DNA of 64,000 bases. Origin: Bacteroidia bacterium. GTDB taxonomy: Bacteria > Bacteroidota > Bacteroidia > NS11-12g > UBA9320. The notes beneath the pieces are model-generated. The model searched no databases and was not told the origin of the DNA. It saw only the letters and a list, made by a program, of their open reading frames with translations. Below are positions 54,588-63,520 of this stretch, piece by piece (position 1 is the stretch's first letter; every line of letters starts with the position of its first letter). The position numbers and the translations under genes are program-made. The stretch is from assembly GCA_018402155.1 (NCBI GenBank), contig JAGYJG010000001.1:226831-290830 (forward strand), written 5' to 3'.

Positions 54588-55355
54588 TTAGTCTATTAGC
54601 AAAGGCGCTTTTCCGTCGGTTACTATGACTTTACTGTTGGGTGATTTGGCTAACTCTCTAAATGCTTCTATACTCTTTAGTTTAATAATTTCAGGAGTAA
54701 GTCCCTCAGCTAAAATCTTTTGTGCATCGCGTGTACCTGTTGCTTCTATTATTTTTCGGTCTGCTTCTAGTTTTTCTTGCTGCAAGATAAATTGCATGCG
54801 CATAGCATCTTGCTCAGCTTGCAATTTTTGCTCTATAGAATTAGCAAGGCCAGGTGGTAGTTTTATACTTTTCATTAGCACAGATTCTATAATAATGCCA
54901 CTGCCGTTTAGTAGTTCATCCATTTTATTTTTGATGGAAAGCTCTATATTTGATCGCATACCGCTGTGCATGTCTTTGGCAAAATATTTGGCACAGACAT
55001 CTGACGAAGCTGAACGAAAAACACTACTTACAATAGACTCATAATTCGCACCATACGTGCGTATAATGTGAGATATGCTGTCTTTTTGAATACGGTGTAA
55101 TATGGATATTTCGGAGGTGACACTTAAACCCTCTTTACTTGGCAGATTGAGCACTAGCATTAGGTTATTTGTCTGGGTTGTGGCCAAAATTATTTTTGTA
55201 ATAAATGGATTGAAGCCTACTATGCCTTCACTGTATACTGTCTCATTTAGTTTACCGAGACGTTGTTTTACTGCTACCTGACCGGGGCGCACTACCGTGC
55301 AATTGCTCAGTAAAACGGAAATCATTACAAAGAGGACTAGAATCTTTTTTTTCAT
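54588..55355 (-). CDS. Prohibitin/SPFH-domain protein, probable lipoprotein
   Basis: The 255-residue protein has an SPFH/band-7 domain (about 25-200): VVRPGQVAVKQRLGKLNETVY, EGLSVTSEISILHRI, and NGSGIIIESVLMKSIKLPPGLANSIEQKLQAEQ. A coiled coil of charged residues (AEQDAMRMQFILQQEKLEADRK) follows. Such proteins form large ring or membrane scaffolds. Its N-terminus is a short hydrophobic stretch ending LLSNC, which reads as a lipoprotein signal rather than the usual uncleaved anchor, although Asn before the cysteine is not ideal. I use ATG 55355; the longer frame upstream to 55508 has no signal. Confidence 0.85.
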   Translation of the reverse strand: MKKKILVLFVMISVLLSNCTVVRPGQVAVKQRLGKLNETVYSEGIVGFNPFITKIILATTQTNNLMLVLNLPSKEGLSVTSEISILHRIQKDSISHIIRTYGANYESIVSSVFRSASSDVCAKYFAKDMHSGMRSNIELSIKNKMDELLNGSGIIIESVLMKSIKLPPGLANSIEQKLQAEQDAMRMQFILQQEKLEADRKIIEATGTRDAQKILAEGLTPEIIKLKSIEAFRELAKSPNSKVIVTDGKAPLLID

Positions 55356-55728
55356 GCTATATAATATTTGTGATTTACGGTTGTAAATATAACAAAACTC
55401 AATCCAAAAACAATTTGCTCCGTTTTGGTGGGTATGTAAGAGTGACATTGTACTTGTGATTATACATATACTTCCATTTTGATAGACAATGTGCAAGATG
55501 TAAGACAATTTTCAGTGGAGTTTTAGCATGTAGACTCGCGATGCAACGTTAGTATTACATAGTTTATTTTGAGTATATATGTTTTCGGCATAGTGCGCTA
55601 ATAAGTTCAGATATAAATAACATGTAATATACGTTCGGTCCTAACATGGAAGAAAGCTATAATCTTACGGAAATAATTTTTTGTGATATTTAAGTAAAGC
55701 TATAAAATTTGGGGATAAAGTGGGTGCT
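55356..55728. other. Intergenic region upstream of the SPFH gene
   Basis: This stretch of about 370 bp separates the SPFH gene from the katG terminator. It is AT-rich with no family-like ORF, no clear consensus promoter and no hairpin. Confidence 0.4.
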
Positions 55729-55772
55729 AAAAAAAACGGTGGATACTATTATTAGCATCCACCGTTTTTTTT
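55729..55772 (-). terminator. Intrinsic terminator of katG
   Basis: AAAAAAAACGGTGGAT (55729-55744) and ATCCACCGTTTTTTTT (55757-55772) form a perfect 16-bp stem with a 12-base loop. It is symmetric, with A8 on one side and T8 on the other, so it can act on both strands. It follows katG by about 47 bp. Confidence 0.9.
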
Positions 55773-55819
55773 AGTGAATAATGTACTTTCTGTTTACTTA
55801 CACAAACTTAGGTTGTGGT

Positions 55820-58090
55820 TTACTTTATATCAAATCTATCTAGGTTCATTACTTTCGACCAAGCTTTAGCAAAGTCTAGAATAAATTTGTCTTTTGCGTC
55901 TGCACTAGCATACACCTCTGCTATGGCTCTCAGCTCCGAGTTGGAGCCCAAAACAAGATCCGCTCTAGAGGCTGTCCAACTTGTTTCTTTAGTATCTCTA
56001 TTTACTATTGCAAAACGCTCTTTTTGCTCATCTAAAGGCTTCCATTCGTATTTCATATCTAGTAGGTTTACAAAATAGTCGTTGCTAAGGGAGTTTTTGT
56101 CTGCAGTGAGCACACCAAAATTTGAATCATCATAGGTGGCTCCTATACTATGCATACCACCAATTAGTATGGTCATTTCAGGTGGAGTAAGAGTAAGTAG
56201 TTGAGCTTTGTCTATTAAAAGCTGCTCTGTAGTATAGGTATATTGAGTTTTTTTGTAGTTCACAAAGCCGTCGGCCATAGGCTCTAATAGGTTGAATGAG
56301 GCTATATCTGTTTGCTCTTGCAGTGCGTCCATTCTGCCGGGAGTAAAAGGCAGCTTCAATGGTTTTCCGGCGTTTTTAGCGGCAGTTTCTACACCTACAT
56401 TCCCTGCTAATATAAGTAAATCAGCCATCGAAACCTTCTTATCTTTATGAGTTTTGTTAAAATCCTCTTGAATTTTTCTTAAAACTTGTTCGACTTTTTC
56501 GAGTTTACCAGTGTTGTTTATTGACCAGCTCCTTTGAGGTTCTAGTAATATCCTAGCTCCGTTAGCGCCACCTCGTCTATCGGAATTTCGGTAGGTAGCA
56601 GCAGATGACCAGGCCACCACAACCATATCTTGTATACTCAATCCAGAAGTGGCAAGTGCTAGTTTCAAGTCATCAATATCTGTTGTATTAACAAGTGTAT
56701 GATTTACAGCAGGAATGGGATCTTGCCAAATAAACTGTTCTTCTGGCACTTCCGGCCCGACATAGGATGAGCTTGGCCCCATATCTCTGTGGGTTAGTTT
56801 AAACCAAGCTTTAGCAAATACTTTTTCAAATTCTGCAGGATTTTCATAAAATCGTCGCGCAATTTTTTCGTAAGCCGGGTCAAACCTAAAGGCCAAATCT
56901 GTGGTCAGCATAGTAGGTTTATGTTTGATAGTAGAATCAAACGCATCGGGAATAAAAGTCTTATCGCTTTTTGCCACCCATTGGTGCGCACCTGCCGGAC
57001 TTTTGGTCAATTCCCATTCATTTTCAAAAAGAATTTTAAAAAATCCGTGATTCCACTCTGTTGGTCTTCCTGTCCACGTCACCTCCAAACCAGAAGTTAT
57101 GGCATCCTTGCCTTTTCCAGTACCGTAGGTGCTTTTCCATCCTAAGCCTTGTTCTTCTATGCCAGATGCTTCAGGATCGTAACCTACGTGATGGGCAGGT
57201 CCTTTTCCGTGCGTTTTGCCAAAAGTGTGTCCGCCAGCATTTAACGCGGTAGTTTCTTCATCATTCATTCCCATTCTAGCAAATGTTTCTCTAATTGCTT
57301 TTGCAGCCTCTAAAGGGTCAGGATTTCCGCCTGGTCCTTCAGGATTTACATAGATTAAGCCCATTTGTGAGGCCGCTAGTGGGTTTTCTAATTCTCCGTT
57401 TTTGTGTCGTATGTCATCCAAAAATTTTGTTTCAGATCCCCAGTAAACATTACTTTCTGGCTCCCAAACATCTGTTCTACCGCCAGCAAAACCAATGGTT
57501 TCAAAGCCCATAGATTCAAGTGCTACATTTCCTGTTAGTATCATTAGGTCTGCCCAAGATATTTTGCTACCATACTTTTGCTTTATTGGCCAAAGTAGAC
57601 GTCTTGCTTTGTCTAAGTTGGCGTTGTCTGGCCAGCTATTCAACGGTGCAAATCTTTGCTGACCTGCCCTAGAACCACCTCGACCATCCCCCGATCTATA
57701 TGTACCGGCACTGTGCCAAGCCATTCGAATAAACAAAGGACCGTAATTTCCAAAATCTGCCGGCCACCAATCTTTTGAGTCTGTTAAAATTGCCTGAATG
57801 TCAGCTTTTAATCCACGGTAGTCTAGTGTATTGAATGCCTCTACATAGTTAAAATCAGACCCCATTGGATTGGATTCAATAGAGTTTTGGCGTAAGACAC
57901 TTAAATCTAGTTGATTGGGCCACCAGTCTTTGTTGGTGTTTACGTGCATTGCATTCTCTCGCAGTTGTGTGGTTGCTGTTGTTTCCGATGTGGCTGTTCC
58001 GTGACCCATAGGGCATTTGCCAGCGGTTTCTTGGCTAAATGCGTTTTGTGCGAGTGCTAGTGTGGCTAAGATAATGATGTTTCTTTTCAT
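55820..58090 (-). CDS. katG: Catalase-peroxidase KatG with N-terminal signal peptide
   Basis: KatG is a haem enzyme with catalase and peroxidase activity. The 756-residue protein is of normal two-domain length. The active-site residues are Arg122, Trp125 and His126 ([10 protein letters not shown]), the proximal haem ligand is His288 ([10 protein letters not shown]), and the Trp125-Tyr247-Met273 adduct residues are all present ([19 protein letters not shown]). Unlike cytosolic KatG it begins with a Sec-type signal ([20 protein letters not shown]) directly before the normal GKCPMGHG start, so it is probably periplasmic. It is divergent from an oxyR-like gene and has a consensus promoter and its own terminator. 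Confidence 0.97.
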   Translation of the reverse strand: MKRNIIILATLALAQNAFSQETAGKCPMGHGTATSETTATTQLRENAMHVNTNKDWWPNQLDLSVLRQNSIESNPMGSDFNYVEAFNTLDYRGLKADIQAILTDSKDWWPADFGNYGPLFIRMAWHSAGTYRSGDGRGGSRAGQQRFAPLNSWPDNANLDKARRLLWPIKQKYGSKISWADLMILTGNVALESMGFETIGFAGGRTDVWEPESNVYWGSETKFLDDIRHKNGELENPLAASQMGLIYVNPEGPGGNPDPLEAAKAIRETFARMGMNDEETTALNAGGHTFGKTHGKGPAHHVGYDPEASGIEEQGLGWKSTYGTGKGKDAITSGLEVTWTGRPTEWNHGFFKILFENEWELTKSPAGAHQWVAKSDKTFIPDAFDSTIKHKPTMLTTDLAFRFDPAYEKIARRFYENPAEFEKVFAKAWFKLTHRDMGPSSSYVGPEVPEEQFIWQDPIPAVNHTLVNTTDIDDLKLALATSGLSIQDMVVVAWSSAATYRNSDRRGGANGARILLEPQRSWSINNTGKLEKVEQVLRKIQEDFNKTHKDKKVSMADLLILAGNVGVETAAKNAGKPLKLPFTPGRMDALQEQTDIASFNLLEPMADGFVNYKKTQYTYTTEQLLIDKAQLLTLTPPEMTILIGGMHSIGATYDDSNFGVLTADKNSLSNDYFVNLLDMKYEWKPLDEQKERFAIVNRDTKETSWTASRADLVLGSNSELRAIAEVYASADAKDKFILDFAKAWSKVMNLDRFDIK

Positions 58091-58156
58091 GTTTATATAG
58101 TTAATTTCAGTTTACGTTGGCTAATTTGCTATCGTAGAAACTATTTTATTAAGGTA

Positions 58157-58186
58157 CAAATTTATGAGCGGATTTCTTATTTACAA
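58157..58186 (-). promoter_or_regulatory. katG promoter (TTG-N19-TAAATTTG)
   Basis: On the minus strand TTG (58184-58186) is followed after exactly 19 bases by TAAATTTG (58157-58164), a perfect consensus match. It predicts a katG leader of about 60 bases. The region between this box and the oxyR -7 element, only 13 bp away, is the likely OxyR binding area. Confidence 0.8.
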
Positions 58187-58199
58187 AGATAATAGTTTT

Positions 58200-58207
58200 T
58201 ATATTTG
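58200..58207 (+). promoter_or_regulatory. -7 element of the second oxyR-like gene
   Basis: TATATTTG is a perfect TAnnTTTG match, 25 bp before the ATG at 58233. Its upstream half (-33) overlaps the katG -33 box, so one regulator bound here could act on both genes. No TTG is seen at the correct distance. Confidence 0.5.
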
Positions 58208-58232
58208 CTATTGACAACATCAATACTTGCAC

Positions 58233-59171
58233 ATGAACCTACAACAACTAGAATACATCATAGCCCTAGACAAATTTAAAAGTTTTAGCAAAGCAGCTGA
58301 TTCTTGTTTTATAACTCAGGCTACGCTGAGTACAATGGTAAAACGATTGGAAACAGAGCTTAAGTTGACTCTCTTTGATAGAAAAATAAGTCCGATACTG
58401 ACCACAGAATGTGGATTTGAGGTAATAGAGGCAGCGAAAATAGCTGTTTCCCATATTAACCGAATGAAGCAGATGTCTGCCGAGTTGGTAGGCAAGGTAG
58501 AAGGGGAGCTAAAACTAGGTGTAATACCTACTGTAGCTAGCAATCTCCTGCATCGGTTGATGCCATTTGTGCTTAGAAAATATCCCAATTTGAAGTTCTC
58601 TATAAAAGAGATTACCACGCAAAATATTGTAGAGCAATTAAAAACTGGCCAGCTAGATGCAGGTATTGTCTCTACTCCACTGCGTATGGATGGACTAGTA
58701 GAAGATCTTTTGTATTACGAAAAGCTGAAGGTGTACGGGAAAATAAACCAAGAAAAAATTCGCTATCTCAAGCCTGATGATATTGCGAGGGAAAACGTTT
58801 GGCTGATGGAGGAGGGGAATTGTATCAGTGATCAAATAGTGAATGTTTGCTCTTTAAAAAACAAAAGAATTCACCCTAATCTTAATTTTCATCCTAATTC
58901 GTTTGATAGTCTTATTAATATGGTGGACTGTTTGAACGGCATTACACTTGTTCCTGAATTATATGTTACAGATTTAGCAAAAGATAAAAAAATGAAAGTC
59001 ACAGATTTCATCTCTCCTTTTCCAGTCAGAGAAATAAGTTTGATATATAATAGGCCTTATGCAAAACTTCGGTTAATAGAAGCATTAAAAAGCGAGATTA
59101 TTAGCACCATAAGACCACTATTAGAGACTGTGGGCTTACAAAATGATGAAATGATTATAGCAGAAATGTAG
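58233..59171 (+). CDS. oxyR: OxyR-like LysR-type peroxide sensor (second copy, divergent from katG)
   Basis: The 312-residue LysR-type regulator has the HTH at residues 1-60 (LQQLEYIIALDKFKSFSKAAD, FITQATLSTMVKRLE). Cys197 (MEEGNC) and Cys206 (VNVCSLK) are nine residues apart, matching the disulfide pair of E. coli OxyR. The neighbourhood with katG, its classical target, strongly supports the peroxide-sensor role. I start at ATG 58233; TTG at 58227 is less likely. It is clearly related to the 42992-43939 protein but differs at many positions. Confidence 0.92.
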   Translation: MNLQQLEYIIALDKFKSFSKAADSCFITQATLSTMVKRLETELKLTLFDRKISPILTTECGFEVIEAAKIAVSHINRMKQMSAELVGKVEGELKLGVIPTVASNLLHRLMPFVLRKYPNLKFSIKEITTQNIVEQLKTGQLDAGIVSTPLRMDGLVEDLLYYEKLKVYGKINQEKIRYLKPDDIARENVWLMEEGNCISDQIVNVCSLKNKRIHPNLNFHPNSFDSLINMVDCLNGITLVPELYVTDLAKDKKMKVTDFISPFPVREISLIYNRPYAKLRLIEALKSEIISTIRPLLETVGLQNDEMIIAEM

Positions 59172-59212
59172 ATAACTAACGTCATCCAAATAAGTACTAA
59201 ACGAGTCAGATT

Positions 59213-59668
59213 TTACACTTCTGGCCAAACAATATTTTCGCCATCCTCGGTATATTTTGGGAAGAGTGTGATACTTTCAACAAAACCGTCCTGCACCCAA
59301 AAACTGAGGCCTAAGCTATCGGAGGTAAAATCTTTTGATTCTGGTGTAGCAAATTCTTCATCTTGTTCTAAATCTGTGAACGGAGCTATATTTGAGAAAT
59401 CAGTTTCACTAAGACCAATATATGCAGTTCCTTCTAGGACGAAAGACGGAGCATAGCATGTTATAAGCCCAAGGCGAAAATCGTCTTCTGACATAAAACT
59501 AAGTTCTGCACCTAAATCGCCGTAAAGCAAAGAAACATCGTTAGTACCGTCGTCGTATTTTTCTTTGGTGGAGCTGGTAGGCTCACCCAAAAGACTTTTT
59601 ACTTGATCTAGCGTTTGTCCAAATTTTATTTGTCCAAATCCCACGAATGGTTGAATTTCTATATTCAT
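59213..59668 (-). CDS. Small acidic protein of unknown function
   Basis: This 151-residue cytoplasmic-looking protein has no signal peptide. It begins with a segment reminiscent of BamE/lipoprotein-fold domains (PFVGFGQIKFGQTLDQVKS with LLGEPT), then acidic stretches (FTDLEQDEEFATPESKDF) and the final SITLFPKYTEDGENIVWPEV. The GxxxFGxTLxxVxxLLGxPT pattern occurs in many small Bacteroidota proteins and in some immunity-like proteins. I cannot assign a function. It is convergent with the oxyR gene. Confidence 0.7.
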   Translation of the reverse strand: MNIEIQPFVGFGQIKFGQTLDQVKSLLGEPTSSTKEKYDDGTNDVSLLYGDLGAELSFMSEDDFRLGLITCYAPSFVLEGTAYIGLSETDFSNIAPFTDLEQDEEFATPESKDFTSDSLGLSFWVQDGFVESITLFPKYTEDGENIVWPEV

Positions 59669-59849
59669 TATACGTTATACTCTAAGGTACGAATAACGGT
59701 AAAAATAGTGAGTAAAAAAGTGCTTTTTTAAAAAAAATGATAGCAGATGTTTATCCTAATTATTTGAATCTAGAGTTTAAGACAATCCGTATATTTTTTC
59801 TGATATACCACAATGGGTATTAACTACCAAAAAGGTATAATCGCTAGTT

Positions 59850-60860
59850 CTAGTTTATCTTGCCGATAAAACGCTCGGCTTGATCTACCATATCTGGACT
59901 ACCCATAAAAACAGGGTTTCTTTGGTGTATTTCTGTAGGCTCAATATCTAGGATGCGTTTACCATCTCCTGTAGTCGCCTTTCCTCCAGCTTGCTCTGTT
60001 ATAAATGCAATAGGGTTGCTCTCAAACATAAGTCTAAGTTTTCCATTTGGAGCATCGCTGGTTGCGGGGTACATAAAAATGCCGCCTTTGAGCAAGTTTC
60101 GGTGAAAATCTGACACCATACTGCCTATATAACGTGCGCTATATGCCTCTTTTACGGTAGAATTTCTGCAATAGTCTACGTAATCTTTTACACCTTGGTC
60201 AAAGCGGTCGTAGTTTCCATCGTTTATGGAGTAAATGGTTCCGTTTTTGGGCACTTGTATATTTGGGTGACTCAAGCAAAAGTCACCAATCGAAGCATCT
60301 AATGTAAAAGCATTTACCCCGTTGCCTGTGGTAAAAACAATCATTGTACTGCTTCCATAAATGATATAGCCAGCGGCTACTTGATTGGCACCTTTTTGTA
60401 GTACGTCTTTCATTTCTACCGGTCCTCCCACGGGACTTATACGCTGGTATACCGAAAAAATAGTACCTATACTCGCATTTACATCAATATTGCTACTGCC
60501 ATCTAGTGGGTCTATAGCTACTATATATTTACTGTCCTTGTTTAGAGTGGTTTCTATCTGGTGTATATCTTCTTCTTCTTCAGATATTATGGCACAACAA
60601 TCCCCGCCCAAAGTAAGAGATGATTTAAATTCCTCATTGGCAAGAATATCGAGTTTTTTCACTTCTTCACCTTGCACATTTACAGTACCGTGAGCTCCCA
60701 AAATATCTACAAGACCAGCTTTACGCACATCTCGATTTACTATTTTGGCTGCAAATTTAATATCTCTAAATATTTTTGATAAGTCACCCTTTGCCTCTGG
60801 ATGCTTACTTTGTTGGTCTGCAATAAACTGGCTAAGACTTATTACTCGATTGATTCTCAT
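59850..60860 (-). CDS. fbp: Fructose-1,6-bisphosphatase, class 1
   Basis: Fbp removes the 1-phosphate from fructose-1,6-bisphosphate, the committed step of gluconeogenesis. The 336-residue protein keeps the metal-binding DPLDGSSNIDVN, the EEEEDIHQIE acidic loop, and the substrate and C-terminal motifs RYIGSMVSDFHRNLLKGGIFMYP and KLRLMFESNPIAFITEQAGG. It is divergent from lysC, with only 40 bp between start codons, and the two promoters interlock. Confidence 0.97.
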   Translation of the reverse strand: MRINRVISLSQFIADQQSKHPEAKGDLSKIFRDIKFAAKIVNRDVRKAGLVDILGAHGTVNVQGEEVKKLDILANEEFKSSLTLGGDCCAIISEEEEDIHQIETTLNKDSKYIVAIDPLDGSSNIDVNASIGTIFSVYQRISPVGGPVEMKDVLQKGANQVAAGYIIYGSSTMIVFTTGNGVNAFTLDASIGDFCLSHPNIQVPKNGTIYSINDGNYDRFDQGVKDYVDYCRNSTVKEAYSARYIGSMVSDFHRNLLKGGIFMYPATSDAPNGKLRLMFESNPIAFITEQAGGKATTGDGKRILDIEPTEIHQRNPVFMGSPDMVDQAERFIGKIN

Positions 60861-60883
60861 TGTTATTTATTTGGGTAATTTTG
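60850..60883 (+). promoter_or_regulatory. lysC promoter (TTG-N23-TAATTTTG)
   Basis: TTG (60850-60852) and TAATTTTG (60876-60883) are 23 bases apart. The -33 box lies inside the first codons of fbp. A leader of about 10 bases is predicted before the lysC ATG. Confidence 0.55.
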
Positions 60884-60885
60884 TG

Positions 60886-60914
60886 CAAATTTAATCTTTA
60901 ATGAGAGTATTCAA
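60886..60914 (-). promoter_or_regulatory. fbp promoter (TTG-N18-TAAATTTG)
   Basis: On the minus strand TTG (60912-60914) is followed after 18 bases by TAAATTTG (60886-60893), a perfect -7 match. The -33 box lies inside the lysC coding region, mirroring the lysC promoter, so the two polymerases cannot bind at once. Confidence 0.65.
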
Positions 60915-62172
60915 ATTTGGAGGTGCAAGTGTAAAAAGTGCAACCGCTGTAAAAAACGTATCGAAGGTGCTTTCTACGCATACTGAGGCCCCATTATTGG
61001 TCGTAATTTCGGCCATGGGTAAAATCACCAATAAGATGGAAGAATTGGTAGATGCTTACTACCACACCAAAGAGAGTAAAAAAAATATTTTCGAAGAAAT
61101 TAAATATTTTCATCAAAATATAATTGCAGAGCTGCAAATCGATGAGTATGATTACTATGAGGTAGACAATCTGCTCATAGAATTGGAGTGTATGGTAGAA
61201 AAAAAACGAGATCAAACATCCTCTTACGATGTAGAGTATGATAGAATCGTGCCCTTTGGAGAGCTAATAAGTACCAAAATAGTGAGTATTTTTCTGAATA
61301 AAATGGGCTACAAAAACCGTTGGATAGATGCTCGAAACTTTGTAATAACTACCAATAAAAATAGGGCTGCAAATGTATTATGGGATGAGAGTGTTCCGCT
61401 CATTAAAAGCGGTTTGAAGCCATTGGTGGAAAAACAAACTGTGATTACACAGGGGTTTATAGGCCGCGGGCTAAATCATAAAAATACAACTTTGGGCAGA
61501 GAAGGATCTGATTATTCGGCAGCCATTTTTGCTTATGCTTTAGATGCAGATAGTGTTACGATTTGGAAGGACGTGGAAGGAGTTATGAATGCAGATCCGC
61601 GCAAATTTGAAAATGCTGTATTAATACCAAAACTTAGCTATAACGAGGCTATAGAGCTGGCTTATTACGGTGCATCTGTCATACATCCCAAAACTATACA
61701 GCCTTTAAAAAGTAAGGATATTCCCTTGTATGTAAAGTCATTTCTAGATCCAAAAAAACCAGGTACGGTAGTGCTAGAAAATGCGAGCAGAACACTAAAT
61801 GAAACACAATGTTACATCATTAAAGAACGGCAGTCCCTTATCAAAATAGCCTCGCGAGATTTTTCTTTTATCGTGGAAGACAATCTTGAAATAATTTTTA
61901 GTGCATTCAATTCATCGGGAGTGCAGCTAAATCTAATGCAAAATTCTGCCATTAGTTTTATGGCCTGTTTCAATGCCGACAAGATGAAGCGCAATGCTCT
62001 AGTAGAGCTCTTAAAAGAAAAATTTGTAGTAGAATGGAGTGAAGGATACACGCTAATCACAGTATTTAATTACGCGCTTGGTAGTACGCAGCTGCCCACC
62101 ATAATAGCGGGTAGGAAAATAGCTTTGGAGCAAAAATCGAGCAGCGCGCTGCAATTATTATTGGAGGATTAA
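60901..62172 (+). CDS. lysC: Aspartate kinase
   Basis: Aspartate kinase phosphorylates aspartate, the first step to lysine, threonine, methionine and diaminopimelate. The 423-residue monofunctional enzyme opens with MRVFKFGGASVKSAT and keeps the catalytic core motifs QGFIGRG, TTLGREGSDYSA, WKDVEGVMNADPRK and SYNEAIELAYYGASVIHPKT. A degenerate ACT region follows (about 310-423), shorter than in E. coli LysC. No homoserine dehydrogenase domain is fused. The start follows a promoter that interlocks with that of fbp. The gene ends 18 bp from the convergent MORN gene. Confidence 0.94.
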   Translation: MRVFKFGGASVKSATAVKNVSKVLSTHTEAPLLVVISAMGKITNKMEELVDAYYHTKESKKNIFEEIKYFHQNIIAELQIDEYDYYEVDNLLIELECMVEKKRDQTSSYDVEYDRIVPFGELISTKIVSIFLNKMGYKNRWIDARNFVITTNKNRAANVLWDESVPLIKSGLKPLVEKQTVITQGFIGRGLNHKNTTLGREGSDYSAAIFAYALDADSVTIWKDVEGVMNADPRKFENAVLIPKLSYNEAIELAYYGASVIHPKTIQPLKSKDIPLYVKSFLDPKKPGTVVLENASRTLNETQCYIIKERQSLIKIASRDFSFIVEDNLEIIFSAFNSSGVQLNLMQNSAISFMACFNADKMKRNALVELLKEKFVVEWSEGYTLITVFNYALGSTQLPTIIAGRKIALEQKSSSALQLLLED

Positions 62173-62190
62173 AGCAATTTTATAGCTAAG

Positions 62191-63327
62191 TTATTGGCTT
62201 TTTGGCACTACCTCAATATCATTTTCATAGTATATGATTCGTTCTTCTCCCAAAACAAGTGCAGTAAATTTCCCGTTTTTCTTGCCGTTTTCAAAGGGTC
62301 CTGTCACCGTTTGAAGATTATCTTTTGTGGTCTGTATGCAAACACCATGTGGTTTCCCATCCTTAAATGTGCCTGATATAGTGCCCTGAGGGGTGGTTAC
62401 AATTCCTTTTCCAGTAAGTTTATTTTGTACTACCTCTCCTTGGTAAGTGTATCTGTTTCCTACCGAGTATACCCCAACTCCGTGCATATAGTCTTGTACC
62501 CAAAATCCCTGGTATTTGATGCCGTTACCATACTCTGCACGGCCTTCGCCGTGTTTGGCACTCATAGCATAAGAACCTGAGTAATTATAATTATTTAATT
62601 TAGAGTAGAATTTACCTTGTCCCCAAAAAAATCCTAATTTAAAATCACCTTCGTATTTGTTTCCAAAAGTGTCGAGGTATTGGCCTCTGCCGTGCGGCAA
62701 GCCATACGACCATGCTCCTTTGTAAAAAGCAGTCCCCTTACCCCATACCATTGTGCCTTCACCATCTACTACGTTGCCTTCAGTTGCTTCACCATTGGGT
62801 AGTAATCTCATTTGGTTTGCTACTATCAGTTTTTCCTCTTTTTCCTCCATAGTTTGAGGCGTTGCAGTAATGCGCAAGTGTGAAAACTTTTTGTCGGTAA
62901 AATAAAATTCCATTTGGTGTTTTGTAGTGGCTAAAACAGTAGCATGTTCATTTCCGACCATGGGGTCATGAACTCCGGTGATATCCTCTATTTCGATTAA
63001 ATTCATACCCCATTTTAGATTGTAAGGTAGTTTTTTTGAGTACGCATTGTAGCTAAATCCACTGTCATAAAGCAGGATTCGATATACGGCTATGTCAGAG
63101 TTATAGTCTATTGATATGCCATCATCGTAATAATTTTGACGATAAAGTCTCAGGTATGGAAGAAATTCTTCTTCGGGTTTATTTGTGCTCAGGGAGTTTA
63201 TATATGCTGTAGTAGATTGAGAAACATAGGGCTCACCGAGTATTTTTTCGGGCGTTTGGCCGCGTAATTCTGCTAAATAGCATACAGAAACAAGTATAAA
63301 AAGATAGGATTTGTATTTTTTGAGCAT
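62191..63327 (-). CDS. Secreted MORN-repeat protein
   Basis: The 378-residue protein has a signal peptide (SYLFILVSVCYLAEL). An N-terminal region of about 160 residues of unknown fold follows, and then a row of MORN repeats with the G-x-G-x-Y-x-G pattern: FYKGAWSYGLPHGRGQYL, YEGDFKLGFFWGQGKF, YSGSYAMSAKHGEGRAEY, YQGFWVQDYMHGVGVY and further degenerate copies. MORN units are known as membrane-lipid or protein docking modules. The biological role is unknown; this one is outside the cytoplasm. It has its own consensus promoter. Confidence 0.85.
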   Translation of the reverse strand: MLKKYKSYLFILVSVCYLAELRGQTPEKILGEPYVSQSTTAYINSLSTNKPEEEFLPYLRLYRQNYYDDGISIDYNSDIAVYRILLYDSGFSYNAYSKKLPYNLKWGMNLIEIEDITGVHDPMVGNEHATVLATTKHQMEFYFTDKKFSHLRITATPQTMEEKEEKLIVANQMRLLPNGEATEGNVVDGEGTMVWGKGTAFYKGAWSYGLPHGRGQYLDTFGNKYEGDFKLGFFWGQGKFYSKLNNYNYSGSYAMSAKHGEGRAEYGNGIKYQGFWVQDYMHGVGVYSVGNRYTYQGEVVQNKLTGKGIVTTPQGTISGTFKDGKPHGVCIQTTKDNLQTVTGPFENGKKNGKFTALVLGEERIIYYENDIEVVPKSQ

Positions 63328-63352
63328 CTGGTGTTATTGTGTGTTTAGAAAA

Positions 63353-63382
63353 CAAATGTATGGCGTGATTAGTTTAATTCAA
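63353..63382 (-). promoter_or_regulatory. Promoter of the MORN-repeat gene (TTG-N19-TACATTTG)
   Basis: On the minus strand TTG (63380-63382) is followed after exactly 19 bases by TACATTTG (63353-63360), a perfect consensus match, predicting a leader of about 20 bases. Confidence 0.75.
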
Positions 63383-63473
63383 GAGGTTAAGCCACGAAGT
63401 AAGTTATATTTTGGATATAAGACGCCCATACATAAATGGAAGTTGTCTTTACCCTTTTATAAAATCATAAGTA

Positions 63474-63505
63474 TTGCACAGAGTGCGATGTAAATATTAG
63501 CTTTG
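63474..63505 (+). promoter_or_regulatory. Promoter of the ferredoxin gene (TTG-N21-TAGCTTTG)
   Basis: TTG (63474-63476) and TAGCTTTG (63498-63505) are 21 bases apart. This also argues that the upstream TTG start at 63503 is not used and that translation begins at ATG 63521. Confidence 0.7.
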
Positions 63506-63520
63506 TACCTACTTAAAGAA

